From Mucilaginibacter phenanthrenivorans (GTDB lineage: Bacteria > Bacteroidota > Bacteroidia > Sphingobacteriales > Sphingobacteriaceae): a stretch of 64,000 nt of DNA. The stretch covers positions 186,001 to 250,000 of the forward strand of contig NZ_JAHVAP010000010.1 of assembly GCF_024721155.1 (NCBI RefSeq), in the 5' to 3' direction. Made by a program: the position numbers and the translations under genes. The notes beneath the pieces were generated by a model that was not told where the DNA came from, ran no database searches, and saw nothing but the letters and a program-made list of their open reading frames with translations. The stretch's first letter is position 1. Each line of letters begins with the position of its first letter. Positions 33,998 to 41,872 of the stretch are shown one piece after another.

Positions 33998-34972
33998 TTA
34001 ATTCTCCCTTACCAGCAACCCGTCTGCAAAATCGCGCAGGTACTGTTTGTGTTCTTCCGGTAAATTAATGGCATCAAGCGCGTCGAAGGCTTTGTCGGCA
34101 TAGGTTTGCATAGCTTCTTCTGCGTATTTTCTTATGTCGAGTGAGTTATAAATGGCAGTAACTGCTTCAACTTTATTGGCAGTATCAAATTCTTTCAAGT
34201 CTATCCAATGGTTTAATTCGATTGTTTGTTGGTTATTAGCAAGTTCCTTAGCCTTTATTAAAAGATAGGTCTTTTTGTTCGAAATGATATCACCGCCAAC
34301 CTGTTTGCCAAATTTTTCCGGATCGCCGTAAACATCCAGGATATCATCCTGCAATTGAAACGCAAGCCCTAAGTGTTCACCAAAACTGCTTAATAAGTTG
34401 GCATCTCTCAAATCTGCTCCGCCAATCAAAGCGCCTATTTTTAAAGCACCGCCCAATACTACGGCAGTTTTAAGGCGGATCATTTCCAGGTATTCGTCAA
34501 TTTTAACATCCGTTACCTCTTCAAATTCCATATCCAGATGCTGGCCCTCGCAAACACCTGTGGCCGTAGTATTAAAGATGTCGAGGATAGGCCGTAACAA
34601 ACGGTCCTCAACCTGCATCATCAGCTTATAACCCTCTACCAGCATCACATCCCCTGATAGGATCGCCGCATTTTTGTTCCAGCGTTCGTGTACTGTGGTA
34701 TGGCCGCGGCGTAAGGGTGCGTTGTCCATAATATCGTCATGCATTAGCGTGAAGTTATGGAACACCTCGATCGCTAACGCGGGTGGGATAGCTGCGTCTA
34801 CATCACCGCCAAACAGGTCGCAGGCCATTAAAAGCAGGGCAGGGCGCATGCGTTTGCCGCCAAGTGACAGAATATAGCTTATGGGTTCATATAACGCAGC
34901 AGGATATTCCGGGAAGTTCAGCTTATCAATAGCATCACTTATAATTGCCTGCAAATCTTCGAGTTTCTTCAT
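33998..34972 (-). CDS. Polyprenyl (trans-isoprenyl) diphosphate synthase
   Basis: A 324-residue class-I trans-prenyltransferase. The first Asp-rich motif is DDIMD (in FTLMHDDIMDNAPLRRG, about residue 80) and the second is DDILD (in AFQLQDDILDVYGDPEKFGK), with GGKRMRPALLL near the N-terminus. It condenses isopentenyl diphosphate with an allylic diphosphate. The product length (geranylgeranyl, hexaprenyl or octaprenyl for menaquinone) cannot be read safely. It is cytoplasmic. Confidence 0.92.
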   Translation of the reverse strand: MKKLEDLQAIISDAIDKLNFPEYPAALYEPISYILSLGGKRMRPALLLMACDLFGGDVDAAIPPALAIEVFHNFTLMHDDIMDNAPLRRGHTTVHERWNKNAAILSGDVMLVEGYKLMMQVEDRLLRPILDIFNTTATGVCEGQHLDMEFEEVTDVKIDEYLEMIRLKTAVVLGGALKIGALIGGADLRDANLLSSFGEHLGLAFQLQDDILDVYGDPEKFGKQVGGDIISNKKTYLLIKAKELANNQQTIELNHWIDLKEFDTANKVEAVTAIYNSLDIRKYAEEAMQTYADKAFDALDAINLPEEHKQYLRDFADGLLVREN

Positions 34973-35017
34973 TTATTTTGGATTTCACCGATTTAAGGAT
35001 GATTTCACTGATTTTTT

Positions 35018-35096
35018 TGATTGATTTGATTAAGTGAGTAGTTAGAAAAAATCAACTTAATCCAACCCAATCAACTTATTCTAACTTAATCAACCT
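35018..35096. repeat. Intergenic palindrome, GTTGATT type
   Basis: TTGATTGATTTGATTAAGTG words at 35018-35045 are opposed by AATCAACTTAATCCAACC, TCAACTTATTC and AACTTAATCAACC up to 35095. Just upstream, 34981-35015 holds GATTTCACCGATTTA and GATTTCACTGATTTT, a second repeated word. It lies in the gap of about 128 bases between the polyprenyl synthase and RNase R genes. Confidence 0.6.
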
Positions 35097-35100
35097 CTGA

Positions 35101-37236
35101 CTAATCCTGTACCAGTGAAAAATCGATCTGCTTTTTTGTAAGATCTACGTTCTTCACTCTTATTTTAACCTCATCGCCCAGCTGGTAAACCTTCTTTTTA
35201 CGCTGACCAATGATGGCATAGTTTTTTTCGTCTAAAGTATAAAAGTCATCCGAAATATCACGCAGACGAATCATGCCCTCGCATTTATTTTCGATGATCT
35301 CAACGTACATGCCCCATTCGGTAACGCCCGAGATAACACCGCTAAAGATATTGCCAACCTGGTCGCGCAGGTATTCAGCTTGTTTGTATTTAACCGAGGC
35401 GCGTTCGGCATCGGCAGCCTTTTTTTCCATTTGTGAGCTGTGCTGGCAAAGTTTTTCGTAATGCTCTTCGTTGGCCGACTGCCCGCCATTCAGATAATGG
35501 AACAGCAGCCTATGCACCATCACATCCGGGTACCGGCGGATAGGAGAGGTGAAGTGGGTGTAGTGGTCGAAAGCCAATCCGTAATGGCTTGAACTTTTTG
35601 TAGTATAAATTGCTTTTGCCATGGAGCGGATGGCCAGTTGGGTAAGCACATTTTGCTCCTTTTTTCCTTCTACATCCTCCATTAAATAATTAAGGGATTT
35701 AGCAGTTTCCTTATCTGATTTAGTATTGATCTTATAGCCAAATCTCGCAGCAAATTGTGCAAAGTTTGCCAGTGCATCGGGCTTCGGCGTATCGTGAACC
35801 CGGTAAACAAACGTGTATTTGTGCTTACCCTTTCCCATTTTGCTCACATGTTCGGCCACCTTACGGTTTGCCAGCAGCATGAAATCTTCTATCAGCTTAT
35901 GGGCATCCTTTCGTTCCTTTACATAAACACCAGTAGGTTTGCCTGTTTCGTCCAGCTTGAATTTTACCTCGGTGGTTTCAAAGCTGATGGCGCCATTTTT
36001 GAACTTGCGCTCACGCAGCTTATAGGCTAATGCGTTTAGTTTCAAGATCTCATCAACAAAATCACCGGCCTTGTTTTCAATTACTTCCTGAACTTCCTCG
36101 TAAGCAAAGCGCCTGTCGGAATGGATCACCGTTTTACCGAACCACTCGTTGATGATGTAGGCATTTTCGTCCAGCTCAAAAACTGCGGAAAAGCACAACT
36201 TATCTTCCTTAGGCCGTAAAGAGCATAATCCGTTTGATAAACGTTCAGGCAGCATCGGGATCACCCTGTCGACAAGGTAGACCGAAGTTGCTCGGTCAAG
36301 AGCTTCTTTATCAAGCGCAGAATCAGGTTGGATATAGTGCGATACGTCAGCAATGTGGACACCTACCTCATAGTTGCCATTGTCCAATACCTTGTATGAT
36401 AAGGCATCGTCAAAATCCTTAGCATCAAATGGGTCGATGGTGAAAGTTGTAATATTCCTAAAGTCGCGCCGTCTTGCAATTTCCTCATTGGTTATCACAT
36501 CAGAGATTTCTTCAGACTCATGTTCAACTTCCTTAGGGAACGAAAGCGGGAAACCATACTCGGCGAGGATGGCATTCATTTCCGTATCGTTCTCGCCCTG
36601 GGTACCTAAAATATGCTTGATGCGGCCAATGGGGTTTTTTGCGTCAGCGGGCCAGTCTGTAATTTCAGCGACTGCCTTTATCCCGTTTTTAGCGCCGTTG
36701 AGCTCACTCATCGGGATAAAAATATCGTGCATCATTTTGCGGTCGTCAGGGATAAAGAATGCAAAGCGTTCAGAGAGTTTTACAATCCCTGTGAACTCCA
36801 TTTTCGCACGACTGATGATCTCAATAACCTCACCCTCTTTGTGCTTACCCTTGCTTTTGGCATAAACGTAAACCTTAACGCGGTCGCCATTCAGGGCATT
36901 GCGTAATTTGCGGGGAGCGACAAAAATATCGCTCTCATCCGTATCATCCGTTACTATAAATGCCGAACCGTCATTGGTCAGATCAACTTTGCCTTCAATA
37001 AAGGTCTTAAGTTCAAGCAATTGAAATTTGCCGGGAACCACTTCCTTCAGCGTGCTCTTTTTTGTTTCTTCTCTAAGTATATCAAAAATTATATCCCGGT
37101 CATCCGGGTCGCGAACGTTTAATTTGGCAGAAACTTGTTTGTAATTCAACGGCGTATTGCCGTTTTGTTCAAATATGTCAAGTACCATTTGTGTGAGTAC
37201 CCTGACGATAGATGAACTGTTTTTCTTTTTAGACAT
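35101..37236 (-). CDS. rnr: Ribonuclease R
   Basis: A 711-residue RNase II/R family 3'-5' exoribonuclease. Order: N-terminal OB/cold-shock domains (about 20-220), RNB catalytic domain with the metal-binding Asp cluster in FTIDPFDAKDFDDALSY, HFTSPIRRYPDVMVHRLL, and a C-terminal S1 domain (IFSGVISGVTEWGMYVEI). It degrades structured RNA processively. The very basic tail of E. coli RNase R is missing. A perfect TATCTTTG box on the minus strand at 37258-37251 lies 15 bases before the start codon and is a likely -7 element. Confidence 0.95.
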   Translation of the reverse strand: MSKKKNSSSIVRVLTQMVLDIFEQNGNTPLNYKQVSAKLNVRDPDDRDIIFDILREETKKSTLKEVVPGKFQLLELKTFIEGKVDLTNDGSAFIVTDDTDESDIFVAPRKLRNALNGDRVKVYVYAKSKGKHKEGEVIEIISRAKMEFTGIVKLSERFAFFIPDDRKMMHDIFIPMSELNGAKNGIKAVAEITDWPADAKNPIGRIKHILGTQGENDTEMNAILAEYGFPLSFPKEVEHESEEISDVITNEEIARRRDFRNITTFTIDPFDAKDFDDALSYKVLDNGNYEVGVHIADVSHYIQPDSALDKEALDRATSVYLVDRVIPMLPERLSNGLCSLRPKEDKLCFSAVFELDENAYIINEWFGKTVIHSDRRFAYEEVQEVIENKAGDFVDEILKLNALAYKLRERKFKNGAISFETTEVKFKLDETGKPTGVYVKERKDAHKLIEDFMLLANRKVAEHVSKMGKGKHKYTFVYRVHDTPKPDALANFAQFAARFGYKINTKSDKETAKSLNYLMEDVEGKKEQNVLTQLAIRSMAKAIYTTKSSSHYGLAFDHYTHFTSPIRRYPDVMVHRLLFHYLNGGQSANEEHYEKLCQHSSQMEKKAADAERASVKYKQAEYLRDQVGNIFSGVISGVTEWGMYVEIIENKCEGMIRLRDISDDFYTLDEKNYAIIGQRKKKVYQLGDEVKIRVKNVDLTKKQIDFSLVQD

Positions 37237-37345
37237 ATGTATTATTTGTACAAAGATACGGGATAAAGTTTTAAGTCTTGAGTACTAAGTATCAAGCCCC
37301 GGTTTGCACGAGAGATTCTACGATTATTGACTTTAGGGTGATATT

Positions 37346-38056
37346 TTAGGCGCCAATTATGGTAATTCGCTCATCGGCAATCAGTTCTTCGCCCCGGTAC
37401 CGCCTTAGTAATTGGGCCGTTGCAACCACATCCTTTTGGCAATAGATGCAAATCCTTTCAAGTTCATTATCTACCCAGTAAACTTTGCCCACCATGCTGC
37501 CATCGATATCATCTTTTGGTGTGGGGATATTAAAGATAGCGGTGAGCAAACTCAGCGAGGTGTAACTTTTGTAATCGCCAAACTTCCATAATTCCATGGT
37601 ATCCAGGTGATTGATCTCCCAGGGTTTCTTGCCTGCCAGTTCCAGTTGCGAAGGGATTTTTACGCCGTTAACCAGCATCCTGCGACAGATATAAGGAAAA
37701 TCAAATTCTTTACCGTTATGTGCGCAAAGGATCAGGCTGGCAGGCTGACTAACCAATAATGCAGCAAATTGTTCCAGCAATTCCTTTTCATCATGTGAGG
37801 CAAACGACTTAACCCTCAGACCTGTATTCCTGCCATTGGTAAAGATTCCCATCGAAATACAGATAATTTTTCCGAATTCGGCCCAGATGCCCGCGCGCTC
37901 GTAAAAGTCCTCAGCAGTTTCTTCCTTACGCTGGTGAACGGTTTTTAAATCCCACAGCTTTTGAAAATGCTCCGGCACCTCGTCGAAGGTTTTATATTGA
38001 GGAACAGTTTCAATATCAATTACCATCAGGTTATGAAGGTCGTATTGTTCAAGCAT
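37346..38056 (-). CDS. Predicted 3'-5' exonuclease, DNA polymerase B-like
   Basis: A 236-residue RNase H-fold exonuclease related to the proofreading domain of family B DNA polymerases (PF10108). The Exo I motif is VIDIETVPQY (Asp and Glu), Exo II is CAHNGKEFDFPYICRRM, and Exo III is YCQKDVVATAQLLRRY. No polymerase domain is attached. The biological role of this stand-alone family in Bacteroidota is not established; repair or RNA/DNA end trimming is likely. It is a single gene. Confidence 0.9.
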   Translation of the reverse strand: MLEQYDLHNLMVIDIETVPQYKTFDEVPEHFQKLWDLKTVHQRKEETAEDFYERAGIWAEFGKIICISMGIFTNGRNTGLRVKSFASHDEKELLEQFAALLVSQPASLILCAHNGKEFDFPYICRRMLVNGVKIPSQLELAGKKPWEINHLDTMELWKFGDYKSYTSLSLLTAIFNIPTPKDDIDGSMVGKVYWVDNELERICIYCQKDVVATAQLLRRYRGEELIADERITIIGA

Positions 38057-38251
38057 TTGCTTATCTTAATTTTTGAGCAAGATAATAATCAGTTGGCAGT
38101 TTTTAGTTGGTGGTTTGCAGTTTTTACAAGGGGGGTTAACAGGGTTAACACAATTTCGATTTATTTTGAATTAAATTATTGATAATCAAATAATTATAAA
38201 ATATAGGGGTTAACACAAATTTGCGATAAACAAATCGTGATAGATAGTTAA

Positions 38252-40645
38252 CTACTTCTCCAGTACTTCAAACCCTATATGTACGGTGTTTCCGTTCCCA
38301 TCAACCAATGTAAGCACGTGTTTACCTGGCGGCGGGTTTAAAGCCATCTGGTGAAAGTCTTTTGTTTCGCCTATGTACTTATCATCCAGGTGCCAAAAGA
38401 TCTTTACACCCGCCTGCCTGTGTGCTGCATTAAAGATCACGCGTCCACGGCTGCCATCTGCTTCCAGCGGCACATATATTTTAGCGCCGTCCTTCGGGTA
38501 GATGACTTCCATGGGAACAGCATTTTCAGCCTGTACGCAATCCGGCCGGAACGGCGGTAAAATCCGGTATTGATAGTTTTTAGTTTTATAATAATATTCC
38601 ATTGACGGCGGTAGCACGAACCAGTTTTTGTTGATGATCTGATCCGGTGGGGTGCAGTTGCCGGTTACCTGCCATTTACCATTGGCACTTAAATGAACCA
38701 ATTGGTGATAGGGGCAAACCGGGGCTTTCAATCCGCCTTTGGGCACCCACATGTCGTCGGTTTCGTCGCAATAATCTCCGGCGCGGTAACCACTTTGGTG
38801 GCAGACTTTTATTTTCACCATTTCGCCAACCGGCATTTCGAACCAATCGCGGGTAACAGGCAGCAGGCGGAAGATCTCGAACAGTGCAGGAGCGGCTGTG
38901 TTGATGCCGGTAAGATTTGGCCTGCCTTCGCCATCGGTATTGCCAACCCATACACCAACGACATATTTGGGAGTTATGCCAATTGCCCAGCCGTCACGAA
39001 AGCCAAAGCTTGTTCCGGTTTTCCAGGCCACCCGCTGGCTAGAGCTGAACTGCTGCCATAACATTTCCTCGCCGGGGCGCATTACCTCTTCCATGGCTTG
39101 CAATGTGTAATAAATTGAGCCGGCATCCAATAAACCTGATTTCTCCAGTTCCGGTTTTTTTTTTTCTGTTGAGATGTTGTACACCGGGTTGTGATAATCT
39201 GCCGGGTCATATTTGCCGTTGTATTTATTGTAGTGATTGAGCACCCGCGCCAGGTCGGTATAAGCGCCGCTTAGTTCCCAAAGCGTGTTTTCACCTCCGC
39301 CTAAAATAAGTGATAAGCCGTAGTGATCTGCCGGTTTTTTTAACGTGGTAATCCCCATTTTTTGCAGCGCATCATAAAAGCGCTCATACTTAAATTGTTG
39401 CAGCATTTTTACTGCGGGCACGTTTAATGAGCGGGATAAAGCCCTTGAAGCAGGTACTGCACCGTCATAACCTAAGTCAAAATTTTCCGGGTGATAACCG
39501 GCAATTTGCGTAGGGATATCCGGCATTAAACTATTCGGCAACAGCAAGCCGTCATGCAGCATATTGGCGTACAGGATCGGCTTAAGTGTACTCCCCGGGC
39601 TGCGCGGAGCATTTACCACATCCACATCGCTTTCCATTTCCGGGTCTTCCGGGTGGGCTATATTACCAGCATAAGCCAACGTGGAGCCGGTTTCCACATC
39701 AAGCACAACTGCTGCAATGTTGTTAATGTCGTTTGATTTTAAAACCTGGTGGTGTCGTTCCAGGATCTCATTTACCTGTTGTTGTAAGGTGGATTTGATG
39801 CTCGTTTTCAACCTGGTATCGCCGTGGACATTGTTTTGATGATCCGCTTTAAATCTTTCAAGCAGGTGAGGGGCAAGGGTTGGTAGGGGCATCGGCCTGT
39901 CGGGCACCGGCTCAAATTTGGCGAGTGCCGCTGTTGTAGAATCTATAATGCCTTGTTTGTGCAATTTGTCAAGCAGTAAATTTCTTTTTTTTAATAGGAT
40001 AGCACGGTTTCTACCGGGATGCACCAGTGACGGAGAATTGGGCAATACCGCCATTGCGGCCATTTCACCCCAGGACAATTTATCAGGACTGCGCCCAAAA
40101 TATCGCCAGGAGGCAGCATCGAGCCCGATAACATTTGTTCCGAACGGGGCATTGCTTGTATATAATGATAAGATCTCATTTTTACTATAGCCAACCTCCA
40201 GGCGCATCGCCATAAAGATCTCTGTTAGTTTATTCCAGACGGTTCGTTTATGTTTGGTTGCAAGGCGGATAACCTGCATGGTCAAGGTGCTGCCGCCGCT
40301 GGTAACCTTTTTTGAGCGAAAGTTTTGCCTGATTGCCCGGCTTAACGCCAAAACATCGAAGCCTGGGTGGCTCATAAAACGTTTGTCCTCAAAAGCTATG
40401 ATGCACTGCTTGAACTTCTCAGGTACTTCAGCGTTGGGAGGGAAGCGCCATTGTCCATCTTTCGCTATTGAAGCGCCAAGTAATTGACCATCTGCATCGT
40501 CAATTACATAGGAAGTGGGGCTGTTGAATAACGGTTTGGGCAGGCAAAACCAGAATAGCAGGAACAGGGCTGATAAAAACGCCAGTATTATTATTACTTT
40601 TGGTTTTTTAAGGAAAGTTTTTAGTCGATTTAAACCCAGTCGCAT
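38252..40645 (-). CDS. pbpC: Penicillin-binding protein 1C
   Basis: A 797-residue bifunctional peptidoglycan synthase. One anchor helix (residues about 17-35), GT51 glycosyltransferase domain with AFEDKRFMSHPGFD (catalytic Glu86) and GGSTLTMQVIRLATK. The transpeptidase domain has SPGSTLKP (SxxK), SRSLNVP (SxN) and KTGTS. The C-terminal BiPBP_C domain contains MEVIYPKDGAKIYVPLEADG. PbpC is usually encoded next to a bacterial alpha-2-macroglobulin. Here the A2M gene lies 1.2 kb away on the same strand, separated by a glycosyltransferase and element B. The start codon is only 8 bases from the divergent glycosyltransferase start. Confidence 0.95.
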   Translation of the reverse strand: MRLGLNRLKTFLKKPKVIIILAFLSALFLLFWFCLPKPLFNSPTSYVIDDADGQLLGASIAKDGQWRFPPNAEVPEKFKQCIIAFEDKRFMSHPGFDVLALSRAIRQNFRSKKVTSGGSTLTMQVIRLATKHKRTVWNKLTEIFMAMRLEVGYSKNEILSLYTSNAPFGTNVIGLDAASWRYFGRSPDKLSWGEMAAMAVLPNSPSLVHPGRNRAILLKKRNLLLDKLHKQGIIDSTTAALAKFEPVPDRPMPLPTLAPHLLERFKADHQNNVHGDTRLKTSIKSTLQQQVNEILERHHQVLKSNDINNIAAVVLDVETGSTLAYAGNIAHPEDPEMESDVDVVNAPRSPGSTLKPILYANMLHDGLLLPNSLMPDIPTQIAGYHPENFDLGYDGAVPASRALSRSLNVPAVKMLQQFKYERFYDALQKMGITTLKKPADHYGLSLILGGGENTLWELSGAYTDLARVLNHYNKYNGKYDPADYHNPVYNISTEKKKPELEKSGLLDAGSIYYTLQAMEEVMRPGEEMLWQQFSSSQRVAWKTGTSFGFRDGWAIGITPKYVVGVWVGNTDGEGRPNLTGINTAAPALFEIFRLLPVTRDWFEMPVGEMVKIKVCHQSGYRAGDYCDETDDMWVPKGGLKAPVCPYHQLVHLSANGKWQVTGNCTPPDQIINKNWFVLPPSMEYYYKTKNYQYRILPPFRPDCVQAENAVPMEVIYPKDGAKIYVPLEADGSRGRVIFNAAHRQAGVKIFWHLDDKYIGETKDFHQMALNPPPGKHVLTLVDGNGNTVHIGFEVLEK

Positions 40646-40653
40646 TTATTGGA

Positions 40654-41376
40654 ATGAAGATAGGAAAGTTATCAATTATTATCCCCGCTTACAACGAAGG
40701 TAACACGATACATTTAATTTTAGATAAAATTAAGGCTGTTGACCTGATTGAGGATATCCAAAAGGAAGTGATCATTGTAAACGACTTTTCTACCGATCAT
40801 ACCGAAGAGGCTATCCACACCTATCAGCAAAATAATCCAGAACTGCCCATCAGCTATTATAAACACGAGTTTAACAAAGGAAAGGGGGCTGCATTACATA
40901 CCGGCATTGCGAAAGCAACCGGCGAATACCTGATCATCCAGGATGCCGATTTAGAATACGATCCCGCCGAATATAACGACCTTTTAAAACCCGTATGTTC
41001 CGGCTTTGCCGATGTGGTTTACGGCTCACGCTTTATGGGCAGTAACCCGCACCGCATTTTATTTTTCTGGCATACCATCGGCAACCGCTGGTTAACGTTT
41101 GCGTCAAACATGTTCAGTAACCTTAACCTAACGGACATGGAAACCTGTTACAAGCTTTTTGATACCAAACTCATCCAATCCATCAAACTCACCGAACAAC
41201 GCTTTGGCTTTGAGCCGGAGGTTACGCAGAAGATTGCACGGGTACCAAAAATTAGGATTTACGAAGTAGGCATTTCATATTATGGCCGTACTTATGAGGA
41301 TGGAAAGAAGATTGGATGGAAAGATGGGGTGAGGGCGATATATTGTATTTTGAAGTATGGGCTGTTTAAAATGTAG
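40654..41376 (+). CDS. Family 2 glycosyltransferase, DPM-like, soluble
   Basis: A 240-residue GT-A glycosyltransferase with IIIPAYNEGNTI at residues 8-19, the NDFSTD motif at 43-48, NKGKGAALHTGI, and QDADLEYDP. It lacks C-terminal membrane helices, like soluble polyprenyl-phosphate glycosyltransferases. It would use a nucleotide sugar and probably a polyprenyl-phosphate acceptor. It lies within a pbpC-A2M locus but on the opposite strand, starting 8 bases from pbpC, so its promoter must lie in or overlap the pbpC 5' coding region. The stop codon is directly followed by the left arm of element B. Confidence 0.9.
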   Translation: MKIGKLSIIIPAYNEGNTIHLILDKIKAVDLIEDIQKEVIIVNDFSTDHTEEAIHTYQQNNPELPISYYKHEFNKGKGAALHTGIAKATGEYLIIQDADLEYDPAEYNDLLKPVCSGFADVVYGSRFMGSNPHRILFFWHTIGNRWLTFASNMFSNLNLTDMETCYKLFDTKLIQSIKLTEQRFGFEPEVTQKIARVPKIRIYEVGISYYGRTYEDGKKIGWKDGVRAIYCILKYGLFKM

Positions 41377-41417
41377 TTGATTAGGTTGATTGAGTTGGAT
41401 TAAGTTAGATTGAGTTG
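41377..41417 (+). repeat. Left inverted repeat of element B (GTTGATT type)
   Basis: The arm begins at the base after the glycosyltransferase stop codon. A 23-base core at 41379-41401 (GATTAGGTTGATTGAGTTGG and on) is perfectly complementary to 41843-41865, with further imperfect pairing to about 41417. Confidence 0.88.
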
Positions 41418-41425
41418 TTTTTTTG

Positions 41426-41800
41426 TTAGTCCAGTTCGTTGTTCTTCTTTCTTTTAATGAATTGAATATAGCCGTTCAATAATTTGAGGCATTGATCGTA
41501 TTCAATTTGGAACGATTGCAAAAAATCTTCCGGTATTAGTTTTTCATCAAGGGCCACTATCATGTGGTCTAATGTTTCCGATAACGAACCTCGAGCGATA
41601 ATACAAAAATGAATATTATCCTGGTAATGGAAGCGCCCATGTCCTTCTGCAATATTATTTCCTATTGACCTTGAACATCTTATTATTTGATCATTAAGTC
41701 TGTATTTTTCTTCTGATGGAAATGTCTTCACCAAAGCAGATACCATGTTTCTAATTTTTCTTGCCTGTTTCCATGTTTCCAACTCTGTAAATGAAGCCAT
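41426..41800 (-). CDS. Four-helix-bundle protein, 23S rRNA intervening-sequence (S23/bAvd) family
   Basis: A 124-residue protein, the same length as its relative at 29484-29858 but of a different subfamily (SFTELETWKQARKIRNMVSA, RLNDQIIRCSRSIGNNIAEG, FCIIARGSLSETLDHMIVAL, CLKLLNGYIQFIKRKKN). The R-x-SxSIxxNIAEG helix-2 motif is the most diagnostic feature of PF05635. No reverse transcriptase, variable repeat pair or rRNA is present, so it is neither part of a retroelement nor an rRNA insertion here. It lies between inverted repeats 41377-41417 and 41827-41872 and interrupts the usual pbpC-A2M neighbourhood. Confidence 0.92.
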   Translation of the reverse strand: MASFTELETWKQARKIRNMVSALVKTFPSEEKYRLNDQIIRCSRSIGNNIAEGHGRFHYQDNIHFCIIARGSLSETLDHMIVALDEKLIPEDFLQSFQIEYDQCLKLLNGYIQFIKRKKNNELD

Positions 41801-41826
41801 TTCCTAACTACTATCTTTTAATTTTT

Positions 41827-41872
41827 ATAACCTAATCAACTCAATCCAACTCAATCAACCTAATCTAACTTA
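41827..41872 (+). repeat. Right inverted repeat of element B
   Basis: AACCTAATCAACTCAATCC and AACTCAATCAACCTAATC words; 41843-41865 is the perfect 23-base complement of 41379-41401. The arm runs into the A2M gene and encodes its last Val-Lys codons and stop. Confidence 0.88.

Noticed and set aside
36374-36865. 163-residue ORF antisense to RNase R
   Set aside because: It is a Ser-rich mirror of the RNB domain coding sequence, without its own start context or homology.
38693-39061. 122-residue ORF antisense to pbpC
   Set aside because: PBP1C is certain on the other strand; the antisense frame has no recognisable features.
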